Shown here piece after piece: positions 17,027 to 24,848 of a DNA stretch of 64,000 nucleotides. Under the pieces are notes generated by a model. That model was given only the letters and a program-made list of their open reading frames with translations, searched no databases and had not been told where the DNA came from. The DNA lies in the NCBI GenBank assembly GCA_000474255.1, contig BATO01000017.1:1-64000 (forward strand). Reading direction: 5' to 3'. The position numbers were made by a program, and so were the translations under genes. How positions within the stretch are numbered: the first letter of the stretch is position 1; each line of letters opens with the position of its first letter. Source of the stretch: Aquipseudomonas alcaligenes MRY13-0052 (GTDB lineage Bacteria; Pseudomonadota; Gammaproteobacteria; Pseudomonadales; Pseudomonadaceae).

Positions 17027-17434
17027 TCAGGCGCTGGGCAGACGGCTCAGCAGGCGCTTGGCCTCGTGGGAACCCTGGGCGGCTGCCTGCTCCAGCCAGT
17101 GGCGGGCCTGCTGCAATTCCTGGGTGCGGGGCTGTGCATAAAGGCGGCCCAGTTCGAGCTGGGCGCGGCGATCACCGGCACGCGCGGCCTGGCGCAGCAT
17201 GTCGAAGCCGATGCGGCGATCACGGGTGTTGCCACAGTCGCGGCAGAGCATCTGGCCGAGGCGGCTCTGAGCAGCCACCACGCCCTGACGGGCCGGTTGC
17301 TTGAGCAGTTTGCCGGCAAGCCGCTTGACGCTGGCGGCCTGGCCGAGGCGAGGGTTGTCGAGCAACCAGAGGGCCATGCGCAGGGGCAAGCGTTGATTCT
17401 GCTGGGCGGTTTCGACGAGTGCTCTGGACTTCAT
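17027..17434 (-). CDS. Sel1-like repeat protein
   Basis: This 135-residue soluble protein is made of two to three Sel1-type helical repeats (for example AAQSRLGQMLCRD, DRRAQLELGRLYAQP and GSHEAKRLLSRLPSA, with the usual A-x-x-x-L-G-x-L/M-Y spacing). Such repeats mediate protein-protein contacts; no partner can be inferred. The frame is open upstream to a TTG at 17542, but MKSRAL at 17434 gives the most natural start even though no clear ribosome site precedes it. It is 52 bases from rmuC on the same strand and may be transcribed with it. Confidence 0.7.
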   Translation of the reverse strand: MKSRALVETAQQNQRLPLRMALWLLDNPRLGQAASVKRLAGKLLKQPARQGVVAAQSRLGQMLCRDCGNTRDRRIGFDMLRQAARAGDRRAQLELGRLYAQPRTQELQQARHWLEQAAAQGSHEAKRLLSRLPSA

Positions 17435-17782
17435 GTAAAGGGGTGTGGCGGCCGGGAAGGTCGCGCACTCTACTCCTTTTTCGCCGCAGGTAAAGTCTTG
17501 CCAAGCCTGGGAGCAGCGTTCTAGAGCAAGCGCTCGGGACAATCCACAGAAGCTGTGGATAACTCTGTGGGAAAACAGCGAGAAATCCCCTTCAAACCCG
17601 ATGAAACGGGCGCTCCCGTCAAATTGACGATTTTTTCACCAACCTGAAAACCCTTTATTTTTCATTGCTTTAATAGAGCACCACGAAGAATCAAGCGGTT
17701 ACGCGCGAATGTGACTGCGAAATGACAAGCTGCCTCGCCATTGTGCACAACTCATTCCTGTCAACCCCTGCAGCGCCCCGTT
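17435..17782. other. Intergenic gap between araC and the Sel1 gene
   Basis: No convincing gene. The stretch is unusually AT-rich for the window around 17600-17720. It carries a perfect DnaA-box nonamer at 17554-17562 and a second partial TCCACAGA element beside it. A hairpin AGCGCCC/GGGCGCT (17772-17792) overlaps the stop codon of the araC gene. Confidence 0.4.
17554..17562 (-). promoter_or_regulatory. DnaA-box consensus nonamer
   Basis: The plus strand reads TGTGGATAA, the exact complement of the DnaA box TTATCCACA. Only one perfect copy is visible and no origin genes are adjacent, so it would be an isolated DnaA site if functional. Confidence 0.4.
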
Positions 17783-18853
17783 TCAGGGCGCTTCGGCCGC
17801 TTTTCCCCGGCGAAAAGCCGTCGGCGGCAATCCCGTCCAGCGACGAAAGGCTCGGGAGAATGAGCTTTGTTCGGCGAAGCCCAGCAGGTAGGCGATTTCC
17901 AGCAAGGCGAAGTCGGTGTGCTGCAGGTAAAGCTGCGCCAGATCCTTGCGCACTTCATCGAGCAGACCGGGCAAGGCCAGGCCGGCTTCCCCCAGGCGGC
18001 GACGCAGGATGCGTGCAGTGAGCCCCAGATGCCCGGCCACGTCATCGAGGCCGATCCGCCCCTGCGCCAGGCCGGTGCAAAGCGCCGCACGCACCTCGTT
18101 GGCCAGGTTGGCGTCGAGGCGATAGGCCGCCAGGCAGGCTTCGCCCTGGGCGTCCATCAGGCTGCGCAGGTGGGGGTCGGCCTCTCGCAACGGCGTCTGC
18201 AGCAGCGCCCTGTGGAAAATCACCGCATTGCGCGTGCAACCACCCTGGACCGGGCAGCCAAGCACCTCGGCATAGACGTCGGCAGCCGTGTCGAGGCGAT
18301 GGCGGAACTCCACCTGCAAGGGCTGCGCGCGCCCGTCACTCAGCCAGCGACCGAAGGCCAGCCAGCCGGCCAGGGCCATTTCCACCGCCTGGCGGGGCAC
18401 CCAGGGCAACAAGCGTGGCCGCCAGGTCAGGGCAACCTGCTCGCCCTCCTCCTCCAACCGGGTTTCGCCGATGTCCCAGACCAGTTGCTCGAAACGCTGC
18501 AGACGCTGGATGGCCTCACCCAGCGTGGCGCAGCTCATGGCCGAATAACCGAGCACCTGGAACGAACGCGGGCGCACGGCCAGGCCCAGGCGCAGGCCGA
18601 TCAGCGGATCGCCCCCCAGGCGCTCGGCCTGCAACAGCAAGGCAAAGGCCTTGAACAGTGGCAAGCGATAGCCCGGCAACGCCAGCTGCTCCGCCGGGAT
18701 ATCCACAACCCGCAGCAGCTCGCGGACATCCAGGCCGCGCTCTGCCGCCGCAGGCAGCAGCGACTCCACGTAGCTCGCAGCGATGCCGGCGGGGGAACCG
18801 ACCAGGGACAGCAGCCGTTGTGGCCAGGATTCGCTCATCGGGCGGGGGCTCAT
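17783..18853 (-). CDS. AraC family transcriptional regulator with arabinose-binding-like N-terminal domain
   Basis: This 356-residue protein has the long N-terminal ligand domain of the OruR/ArgR-like branch (PF12625-type, about residues 20-210) and a C-terminal AraC helix-turn-helix ending in AEQSSFSRAFRRWTG. No effector is predictable. Its ATG at 18853 overlaps the stop codon of the RES toxin gene (ATGA), indicating translational coupling; an in-frame ATG at 18838 is equally possible and would remove the overlap. Association of this regulator type with a toxin-antitoxin pair is unusual. Confidence 0.8.
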   Translation of the reverse strand: MSPRPMSESWPQRLLSLVGSPAGIAASYVESLLPAAAERGLDVRELLRVVDIPAEQLALPGYRLPLFKAFALLLQAERLGGDPLIGLRLGLAVRPRSFQVLGYSAMSCATLGEAIQRLQRFEQLVWDIGETRLEEEGEQVALTWRPRLLPWVPRQAVEMALAGWLAFGRWLSDGRAQPLQVEFRHRLDTAADVYAEVLGCPVQGGCTRNAVIFHRALLQTPLREADPHLRSLMDAQGEACLAAYRLDANLANEVRAALCTGLAQGRIGLDDVAGHLGLTARILRRRLGEAGLALPGLLDEVRKDLAQLYLQHTDFALLEIAYLLGFAEQSSFSRAFRRWTGLPPTAFRRGKAAEAP

Positions 18854-19602
18854 GCCGGCTGCGGCAGGCGACCGTCGACGAGGAACTGGGTCATGCGGAA
18901 CAGACGCGGTGTGTCCGGTGCCTGGGCATGCTTGAAGGCGACGTATTCGGCCGTGGTTTCGCAGAGCCAAGGCGTGAGATTGCGCGGCCGCCGCTCGGTG
19001 AAGGCTTCAGGGGTGAACAGCGCGATATTGGTGCCCTGCAACGGACAACGCGCGGAGCGGTACTCGAAGGCCTCGACCCCCGCAGCGCGCATGGCGGCAC
19101 CCAGCGCCTGGCTGGTGCGGTAGTCCACCGGGTCGGCGAGTGCTTCGTCGTGGGCATCGAAAGGCGGCAATTGCAGTTGCACACCGCGCTCGACCTGGAA
19201 GCGGGCCTCGAAGGACGAATGCTCGGACAGGATGCGCCCGCTGGGCGGCGGCACCGCCATGCCACTCCACAGCACGAAGCGGTAGAAGGCCCCCTCGGCC
19301 ATGGCAGTTTCCAGGCGCGAGGCAGCATAGAACAGGCTGGGCTCATGAACGGTGCCGAAGCGCGAACCCCAGCGCAGCGGCGGGTAGCGGAACGGGGTCT
19401 TCAGCAGGTAGTGCAGCGGTTCGGCGCTGCGGGGCAGTGGCGGCTTGCTGGTCTCGATGAGTTCCTCCAGCAACGCCTGTTCGGCGAGGTTGTCCACCAG
19501 TTGCAGGGTGGCCACCTGCTCCTGGCTCTCCACCAGGCGCACCAGGCGGCCACGCAAGGGCCTGATCCGTTCCGGGCCTTGGCAGGTCGTCCAGATATCC
19601 AT
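18850..19602 (-). CDS. RES domain toxin (NAD+ phosphorylase/glycohydrolase family)
   Basis: This 250-residue protein carries the RES fold between about residues 60 and 230. The three signature residues can be placed: Arg in RWGSRFG, Glu in SRLETAMAE and Ser in YRTSQALG. RES toxins degrade NAD+ and stop growth until neutralised by an Xre-type antitoxin, which is encoded 37 bases upstream on the same strand, the standard antitoxin-first order. The protein is full length with no disruption. Activity is inferred from family. Confidence 0.88.
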   Translation of the reverse strand: MDIWTTCQGPERIRPLRGRLVRLVESQEQVATLQLVDNLAEQALLEELIETSKPPLPRSAEPLHYLLKTPFRYPPLRWGSRFGTVHEPSLFYAASRLETAMAEGAFYRFVLWSGMAVPPPSGRILSEHSSFEARFQVERGVQLQLPPFDAHDEALADPVDYRTSQALGAAMRAAGVEAFEYRSARCPLQGTNIALFTPEAFTERRPRNLTPWLCETTAEYVAFKHAQAPDTPRLFRMTQFLVDGRLPQPA

Positions 19603-19639
19603 GTCCAGCCTTCCTTCGTTGTTGTTATCGGGGGGACGT

Positions 19640-20011
19640 TCAGATCTTGCCGCGGATGGCGTCCAGGTACTCCACCACCCTTACCAGACCCTGCACCTGG
19701 GCCATCAGTTCGAGGGGCACGGCACCCAGGTGGCGGTTCTCGGTGCGCAGGAAATGGCGCATGTCGTCGAGGTTGCCGCCGAACAAGGCGAACAGGGCGC
19801 GGTAGGCGCGGATCAGCAGCAGCGCCAGCTCGCCGGTCTTGCTCTGTGGGCGGATGCCGCCGCTGTCCGCCCAGCGGGTGATGGCGGTACGGTGCACCCC
19901 GACGATGTCGGCCAGTTGCTGCTGGGTCAGCCCCAGTTGCTCACGGGTATTGAGCAGGGCCTTGGCCAATACGGCATCGGGATCGAGGGTGGGGCGGCTG
20001 AGGGCGCTCAT
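19640..20011 (-). CDS. Xre/MbcA/ParS-type antitoxin
   Basis: This 123-residue antitoxin has an N-terminal helix-turn-helix (LGLTQQQLADIVGVHRTAITRW, about residues 25-48) and the C-terminal toxin-binding region of the family, ending RTENRHLGAV...VEYLDAIRGKI. It should neutralise the RES toxin and repress its own operon. GGAGGAA lies eight bases before the ATG at 20011; the long open frame further upstream is not used. The AT-rich stretch 20030-20085 upstream is the likely promoter and operator. Confidence 0.88.
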   Translation of the reverse strand: MSALSRPTLDPDAVLAKALLNTREQLGLTQQQLADIVGVHRTAITRWADSGGIRPQSKTGELALLLIRAYRALFALFGGNLDDMRHFLRTENRHLGAVPLELMAQVQGLVRVVEYLDAIRGKI

Positions 20012-20134
20012 GGGATTCCTCCGTGCGTTTGCATCAATATAAAGCAAATATGCTGCAAACACACAAAATACAATCCCCTCCTCTTCACCGATTGGCAGCC
20101 GTAGAATGCACCCTTCGCCGCAGGAACCTTCGCC

Positions 20135-20617
20135 ATGGACAAAGCCCGTATCCAGCACTTGATCATCGACACGCTCACGCACGATCTGGAGCTGCTGCAA
20201 CGTGCCGCACAGACGGCTTATGAAGCAGCGACCCATGAAGAGAACGTCGCCGAGAACAAGTACGACACCCTGGGCCTGGAAGCCTCCTACCTGGCTACCG
20301 GGCAAGCCCGCCGCGCGGCCGAGATCAAGCAGGCGATCGGGCTGTTCCAGAACCTGGTGCTGCGTGAACACGACCCGGCCATCGGCATCCAGCTCAGCGC
20401 ACTGGTGCACCTGGAGGCCGAGAACGGCAGCGGCCAGCTACTCTTCCTCGGCCCGGAGGCTGCCGGGCTGAAAGTGCAGGGCGAAGACGGAGAAGTCACC
20501 GTGATCACCCCGCGCTCCCCGCTGGGGCAAGCCTTGCTGGGCAAGGGCGCCGGCGCGGAGATCACCCTGGTGATCGGCGGCACTCGGCAATGCTATGAGG
20601 TGATAGCAGCCCATTGA
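20135..20617 (+). CDS. GreA/GreB-like transcription factor domain protein
   Basis: This 160-residue protein has an N-terminal helical pair (residues 1-75, ending YLATGQARRAAEIKQAI) like the coiled coil of Gre factors and a C-terminal FKBP-like beta domain (about 85-155, VTVITPRSPLGQALLGKGAGAEI), the part that binds RNA polymerase. The ENKYDTLGLEASY segment at the coiled-coil tip bears acidic residues as in GreA. It probably binds the polymerase secondary channel, but it is not one of the standard GreA/GreB genes. It is divergent from the xre antitoxin. Confidence 0.7.
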   Translation: MDKARIQHLIIDTLTHDLELLQRAAQTAYEAATHEENVAENKYDTLGLEASYLATGQARRAAEIKQAIGLFQNLVLREHDPAIGIQLSALVHLEAENGSGQLLFLGPEAAGLKVQGEDGEVTVITPRSPLGQALLGKGAGAEITLVIGGTRQCYEVIAAH

Positions 20618-20668
20618 GATCGAACCTGGCACGCCCGGATCGGTCCATTGGCCACACAGGAGGTCCCC

Positions 20669-21070
20669 ATGCCCACTCGCAGCCGCACGCTTCACGTCAG
20701 CCTCAACCCGGTGAAACTGGTGCTGTGCATCGCCCTGGGCATCTGGCTCGGTTTCCTCGCCGTTGCCGGCACCGCCTGGTTCGGTTATCGCCACCTGGTG
20801 AGCGCCGCCTGGGAGCAAGTGGGCCAGAGCGCTACCGCCCCCTTGGGTTCGCCGGTGGGGCCTGCCCCCACACCTGCACCCGCCCCACAAAGCAACGCGC
20901 AGATGTTCGAGCGCTACCAGCAGAACCAGGGTGCTGCCCAGCAGCGCGACAACGCCCGTATCGAAGAGGCGGAACGCCTGGCCAGCCCCAAGTGCCAGTT
21001 CTGGACCGCCCAGCAGCGCAACGCGCCCAATGAGAAAGCCCGGCAGAACATGGAGCGCTTCTGCAACTGA
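20669..21070 (+). CDS. Single-pass membrane protein of unknown function
   Basis: I do not recognise this 133-residue protein. It has a short positively charged N-terminus, one membrane helix (about residues 18-42), then a proline/alanine-rich linker (about 65-80) and a charged periplasmic or cytoplasmic tail with two cysteines near the end (SPKCQFWTAQQRNA and the final FCN). The two cysteines could form a disulphide if the tail is periplasmic. CAGGAGGT five bases before the ATG fixes the start. It is 51 bases after the Gre-like gene. Confidence 0.7.
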   Translation: MPTRSRTLHVSLNPVKLVLCIALGIWLGFLAVAGTAWFGYRHLVSAAWEQVGQSATAPLGSPVGPAPTPAPAPQSNAQMFERYQQNQGAAQQRDNARIEEAERLASPKCQFWTAQQRNAPNEKARQNMERFCN

Positions 21071-21259
21071 GGCAACCCCGCCGCACGTCGTTCGACCCGC
21101 ACTTTATTGCGCCCCAGCTGCCGAAGTTTTCAAGCACCGGCGCATTTCGCCCAAAGGAGCCGGCCAGCCGACCGAAGGCGGGGCCTGTCAGGGAAGCGTC
21201 ATGGATGCCGGACTAAACTCCAGATGTGTGCCCATCTGCGGGCACCGAGGCGGTTAGCG

Positions 21260-21445
21260 ATGAGTCCTGAAGCCTTTATCGTGTTGTTGATCCTGGGTTG
21301 GCTACTGGTAGCCGTTGCGATGCTCTGGGCCATGCTCAGAATCACCCATCACCACCATCACCCCACCACCCGAGCGCCACGTGAGCAGGTCGAACACCCG
21401 ACCAGCGGGCGCAAACCCCGGCAAGCGACCGTACCCCATCACTGA
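21260..21445 (+). CDS. Small membrane protein with histidine cluster
   Basis: I do not recognise this 61-residue protein. It has one hydrophobic helix (about residues 5-27), immediately followed by five consecutive histidines and a basic tail that also ends in two histidines. GAGG about ten bases upstream supports the ATG. It sits 17 bases from the convergent UmuD-like gene. A metal-binding role is conceivable from the histidines, but nothing else supports it, and the gene call itself is moderate. Confidence 0.5.
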   Translation: MSPEAFIVLLILGWLLVAVAMLWAMLRITHHHHHPTTRAPREQVEHPTSGRKPRQATVPHH

Positions 21446-21462
21446 GGTACGGCCTCCCCCCC

Positions 21463-21909
21463 TCACGCCAATGGCTGCCAGCGCTCCGGTCGACGGAAGC
21501 TGTGGGTGACCACGCCGCGGATCATCCAATCCTGCTCGGGCGAGAGGTTCAGCGCGGGGTAACGGGCGTTCTCCGCCATCAGCACGCGGCGCCCGTCCTC
21601 GTGGCGCAATCGGCGTATGTAGAAATCCCCATCGATGACCGCCACCACCAGGCTGCCGTCGACGGCTACGCGGGAGCGATCCGCCAGCAGCAGGTCACCG
21701 GCGACCAGGCCCATGCCATCCATGCTGTCGTCTTCCAGACGCACGGTGAAGGTTTGCGGAATGTCGATGCCCAGGAGCTCGTCCAGGCTGACGCAGCCTT
21801 CCAGGCGCAAGCGCACCGGCCCTTTGGCGTTTTCATCGATGGCGAGGGTGTAAAGCGGGAGTTTGGCGAATGACGGCCCCAAGCGGCCGATGATGCGGAC
21901 GTTACCCAT
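21463..21909 (-). CDS. UmuD/LexA-like protein (S24 fold) lacking the catalytic lysine
   Basis: This 148-residue protein aligns with UmuD over its whole length: FTVRLEDDSMDGMGLVAGD corresponds to the serine motif of UmuD (Ser62 here, Ser60 in UmuD), and VIDGDFYIRRL to the lysine motif. Arg99 occupies the place of catalytic Lys97 with identical spacing from the serine, and the Cys-Gly cleavage site is not found in the N-terminal arm. Self-cleavage is therefore doubtful. No umuC-like gene is adjacent. A LexA box lies 18 bases upstream of the ATG, and GGAGG precedes the start, so it should be damage-inducible. Confidence 0.8.
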   Translation of the reverse strand: MGNVRIIGRLGPSFAKLPLYTLAIDENAKGPVRLRLEGCVSLDELLGIDIPQTFTVRLEDDSMDGMGLVAGDLLLADRSRVAVDGSLVVAVIDGDFYIRRLRHEDGRRVLMAENARYPALNLSPEQDWMIRGVVTHSFRRPERWQPLA

Positions 21910-21926
21910 GGCGGAGCCTCCATATA

Positions 21927-21942
21927 CTGTTCATGCATACAG
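21927..21942 (-). promoter_or_regulatory. LexA (SOS) box upstream of the UmuD-like gene
   Basis: The sequence CTG-N10-CAG reads CTGTTCATGCATACAG and is nested in a longer perfect palindrome arm (ATACTGT...ACAGTAT). This matches the proteobacterial LexA operator, and it lies just upstream of the start codon where it would cover the promoter. Confidence 0.8.
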
Positions 21943-22011
21943 TATTTGCGCGCCCGGGCTTCGTCAATGGGGAGCTTGCGCCGGGATACCCGGCGCAAGT
22001 TAGATCAGGCG

Positions 22012-23610
22012 TTACTGGATGTAGGCATCACCCCAACGCTCGATATCGCGTACCGCGGCCTTGCGCAGGGTTGCGCCCTGGGCCTTCTTCGCCGCTGCGA
22101 TTTCGTCGTCGATGATCTTGGTGGAAATCGACAGCCAGCTGGTGGCGAACGCCATGGCGTCACCATTGATCTCCAGTGCATCGAGATCGATGTTCGCCGT
22201 GCTGTCACAGGCACTGTGGTAGCAGGGGTCGAACGGCTGGCCGGCGGCTCCGCCATATTTCTGCGCCTGCTCTTCGGTCTTGATGTCCTCGGCGCCGGTG
22301 AACAAGCCACCGAAGGCGATGCCATCCTCGAAGAACTGCGCATAGTCGGAGCGGAAGTCGATCTCGGTGCCTTCGAACTGCGCACGGCGCAGCTTGAAGT
22401 AGGCCTCGAACAGATGCTCGATCGCCGCCGAACCGGCCGGCCCCTTCAGGCCGAAGGAAGAACCGTCGCCGTCATAGATGAAGTTCGCGTAGTTCGGCGA
22501 GCCGATCATGTCGAAGTTCAGGTAGGCCTTGATCTTCTTCTTCTCCTCGGGGGTGAGGTTGTTGACGTAGTAGGTCGAGCCCACCAGCCCGGATTCCTCG
22601 GCGCCCCACCAGGCGAAACGCACCTTGTTCAGCGGGTAGGCCTTGCGCAGCAGCACGGCCATCTCCAGCAGCGCGGCGCTGCCGGAACCGTTGTCGTTGA
22701 TGCCTGCGCCCTCGAACACGGAGTCCAGGTGCGAACCGACCATCACCACGTTGTTCGGGTTGCCGTAGCGAGTCTCGGCCACCAGGTTGTAGGTCTGGGT
22801 CTTGGAGCGCACCACATCGACCACCATGCGCAGTTGCAGGCCTTCAGTACCAGCCCAGGCGGCACCGTTGTCGTAAGTGGCGAAGATCACCGGGATGCCG
22901 CCTTCGTAGCCATCACCCAGGGTGACGTTCTCCAGGCCCTTGCGATCGTCGGTGTTGCCCTGGTTGAAGATGATCACCCCGGCGGCACCAGCGGCGGCCG
23001 CGTTCTCGGCCTTGATCTCGAAGTTGCAGGTGCCCCGCTGGATCAGCGCAATGGAACCGCTGGGGAAGTTGGCGAAGTCTTCCGCCTCGCAGCCGCTGGA
23101 GGAGTTGTTGCCCGCTCCCAGGGCTACGTCCACGGGCACCACCTTGGCGCTCACGTCACCGGCTTCGGTTTGCGAGAGGTAAGTGAAGTCCGTATCCCAG
23201 ACGTAGTTGCCAGGGGTTGGTGTGACTGCGTTCAGGGTGCCCGGCCCTTTCGGGTAGTAGGCGGTGAAGGGGAACGGCTGCACCGTCACCTTGTAGCCGG
23301 CCTTCTGCAGGGTCTTCTTCACATAGTCGATGGACGCCTGGTAGCCAGGCTGCCCAGCGGCGCGGTTGCCGCCATTGAGGCTGGCAATGTCCTGTAGCGC
23401 CTGGAGCCGGGTGAAGATGTTGCTCGCCTGCAGGCAACGCGGCAGGCCGAGCGGCGTGCCGACCAGCAAGGGCGAGTTGCAGATGGAAGGGTTGGGTTTG
23501 CCGGGACTCCAGAACTCCTTGAATTCGGCGTCTGCGGCGGGGCTGGCGAAGGAAGCGGTGGAAACGGCGAAAGCGAGGGAACCGACAACACGTCTAAAAT
23601 TATTTTTCAT
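22012..23610 (-). CDS. Secreted M28 leucine aminopeptidase, PaAP type
   Basis: This 532-residue protein closely resembles the quorum-regulated P. aeruginosa aminopeptidase PaAP (about 536 residues). It has an N-terminal signal peptide ending near SFAS, a PA domain insert (about residues 150-250, GTCNFEIKAENAAAAGAAGVIIFNQ region) and an M28 zinc peptidase domain with ligands in GSHLDSV, GINDNGSG, WWGAEESG, NFDMIG and CYHSACD. The catalytic glutamate pair AEE is intact. It would be exported by type II secretion and matured by C-terminal trimming in the known homologue. The ATG at 23610 opens MKNNFRR; an upstream start is unlikely. Confidence 0.93.
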   Translation of the reverse strand: MKNNFRRVVGSLAFAVSTASFASPAADAEFKEFWSPGKPNPSICNSPLLVGTPLGLPRCLQASNIFTRLQALQDIASLNGGNRAAGQPGYQASIDYVKKTLQKAGYKVTVQPFPFTAYYPKGPGTLNAVTPTPGNYVWDTDFTYLSQTEAGDVSAKVVPVDVALGAGNNSSSGCEAEDFANFPSGSIALIQRGTCNFEIKAENAAAAGAAGVIIFNQGNTDDRKGLENVTLGDGYEGGIPVIFATYDNGAAWAGTEGLQLRMVVDVVRSKTQTYNLVAETRYGNPNNVVMVGSHLDSVFEGAGINDNGSGSAALLEMAVLLRKAYPLNKVRFAWWGAEESGLVGSTYYVNNLTPEEKKKIKAYLNFDMIGSPNYANFIYDGDGSSFGLKGPAGSAAIEHLFEAYFKLRRAQFEGTEIDFRSDYAQFFEDGIAFGGLFTGAEDIKTEEQAQKYGGAAGQPFDPCYHSACDSTANIDLDALEINGDAMAFATSWLSISTKIIDDEIAAAKKAQGATLRKAAVRDIERWGDAYIQ

Positions 23611-23919
23611 GCTGACTCCAATCCTTTTGAAGTGGTTGTAGGCAGGCCTGAAATGGCATTGCGCCACTGTCCGGTACTTCATCCTTCGGACGGCCTAAAA
23701 CCTAGACTGGAGGGTGTAGCCGGGGTTCTTCGCGCGTGACGGGGAAAACGTGCGCTTTGTCGCTTTTTCGATACAAAAAGGCGCAAGCTGCGACGAACGT
23801 GTCGAGAAGCCAACCCATTTTGATATCAATAAAATGTCTTGTGGCCATCACTTCCGAAACGGTGAGGGATGAGCGACGCGGCAACGGTTCCGGAGGATCA
23901 CGGGGCACTGAAGAAGGAT
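23611..23919. other. Leader of the aminopeptidase gene; no gene seen
   Basis: Small frames occur on both strands but none has a credible ribosome site with sensible composition. A palindrome TTGATATCAA at about 23819-23828, flanked by T and A runs, is the only clear structure. The region should contain the aminopeptidase promoter. Confidence 0.35.
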
Positions 23920-24075
23920 TCAGGGCCTTGCTTGACCAGGTACCAATCTGTGGCCCTTGAGCTCCTGCTCGGCAGCGACGGTGTCATCCGCGTAGGCGCA
24001 AGCCAGATCAGAGGCATTGTACAGCGGCAGTTCCTCGATCTCGCTGGCTTCCTGCTCGGTTTTCAGCCGGGCGCG
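23920..24075 (-). pseudogene. Remnant of an OB-fold (tRNA_anti-like) protein gene
   Basis: Between two stop codons the minus strand encodes about 51 residues containing LPLYNASDLACAYADDTVAAEQELKG. The pattern (sensing-helix A-x-x-L-x-x-A-Y, then N/D-x-x-A-A-x-x-x-x-K-G-H/K) is that of the tRNA_anti-like OB-fold proteins common in bacteria. There is no start codon or ribosome site, and the frame ends right after the first beta strand, so only a fragment of the domain survives. The identification is by eye from a short match. Confidence 0.4.
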
Positions 24076-24118
24076 CTACCATCCCGGCCCCACACCCTGG
24101 ATCAACTGCAGGAAGCCC

Positions 24119-24670
24119 ATGAGCAGCACCCCGGACATCACCCTTCACACCGCACCGGTAGCCGATTCGGACCTCGACTTCGTGTTCACCTTCGAGCGGC
24201 GGCAGGTAGTGGACCGGGTCATTCGCTTGCAGGCGGGCCACGCGGTGGAGAGCGCCGATCCCTTCATCGACGACTGGTCCCCGGCCGACCGCCAGGAAGT
24301 GAAGGACACGCTGCGGGCCGCTCTGGCCAACGGCGGCTTGGTCTGCCTGGCGACCCGCCTGGGGCGGGTCGTCGGCTTCGCCTGTGTGGACGGCGCGCCT
24401 ATAGAACCCACCGGGCGCTACCGGCCATTGAAGGAGTTCCATGTCGAGGCCACCGAGCGTGGCAGGGGCGTCGGGCGCCTGCTGTTTGCCCGCTGTCTCG
24501 AAGAGGCCCGCCACAAGGGCATCCAGCGCCTGTATGTCTCGTCCCACTCGGCGAGGGAGACGGTGCGGTTCTACCAGCGTCAGGGTTGTGTGGATGCGCA
24601 GTGGTTGTGGCCGGAACAGGCTGAGCGGGAGCCTTGCGACTATCCGATGGAATACGAGGTTAGGCGATGA
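24119..24670 (+). CDS. GNAT family N-acetyltransferase
   Basis: This 183-residue protein has the GNAT acetyl-CoA motif ATERGRGVGRLLFARCLEEA (about residues 115-134) followed by YVSSHSARETVRFYQRQGC, the standard beta5-alpha4 segment. The N-terminal 60 residues contain an arginine/aspartate-rich segment not typical of a named subfamily, so the acceptor substrate is unknown. AGGAAG precedes the ATG at 24119; the open frame further 5' overlaps the OB-fold remnant. It is a single-gene unit. Confidence 0.82.
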   Translation: MSSTPDITLHTAPVADSDLDFVFTFERRQVVDRVIRLQAGHAVESADPFIDDWSPADRQEVKDTLRAALANGGLVCLATRLGRVVGFACVDGAPIEPTGRYRPLKEFHVEATERGRGVGRLLFARCLEEARHKGIQRLYVSSHSARETVRFYQRQGCVDAQWLWPEQAEREPCDYPMEYEVRR

Positions 24671-24848
24671 GCAGCTCTCCTTGTCTGGCATTCCCTTGCC
24701 CATGAACTTGGCGAAGCATGGCATCCACTATTCAGGAATGCACTGGCGTTCGTCCGGTCTCAGCTGCCGGGAGCACGACTGGAGAAGCCAGGCGCTTAGG
24801 CAAAAGCGATACAGCGCTGGGCGGTAAGCTGCGGGTCACAGCCCGTGG

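Noticed and set aside
21340-21365. Five consecutive histidine codons, which could suggest an engineered tag
   Set aside because: They are embedded in a small natural membrane protein frame with no vector sequence beside it and mixed His codons (CAC and CAT).
23702-23908. 68-codon minus-strand frame upstream of the aminopeptidase gene
   Set aside because: No ribosome site, arginine/proline-rich start and no recognisable motif; probably non-coding leader.
23869-24624. 251-codon plus-strand frame overlapping the start of the GNAT gene
   Set aside because: The GNAT frame at 24119 has the acetyl-CoA motif and a ribosome site; the overlapping frame loses composition and has no family signature.
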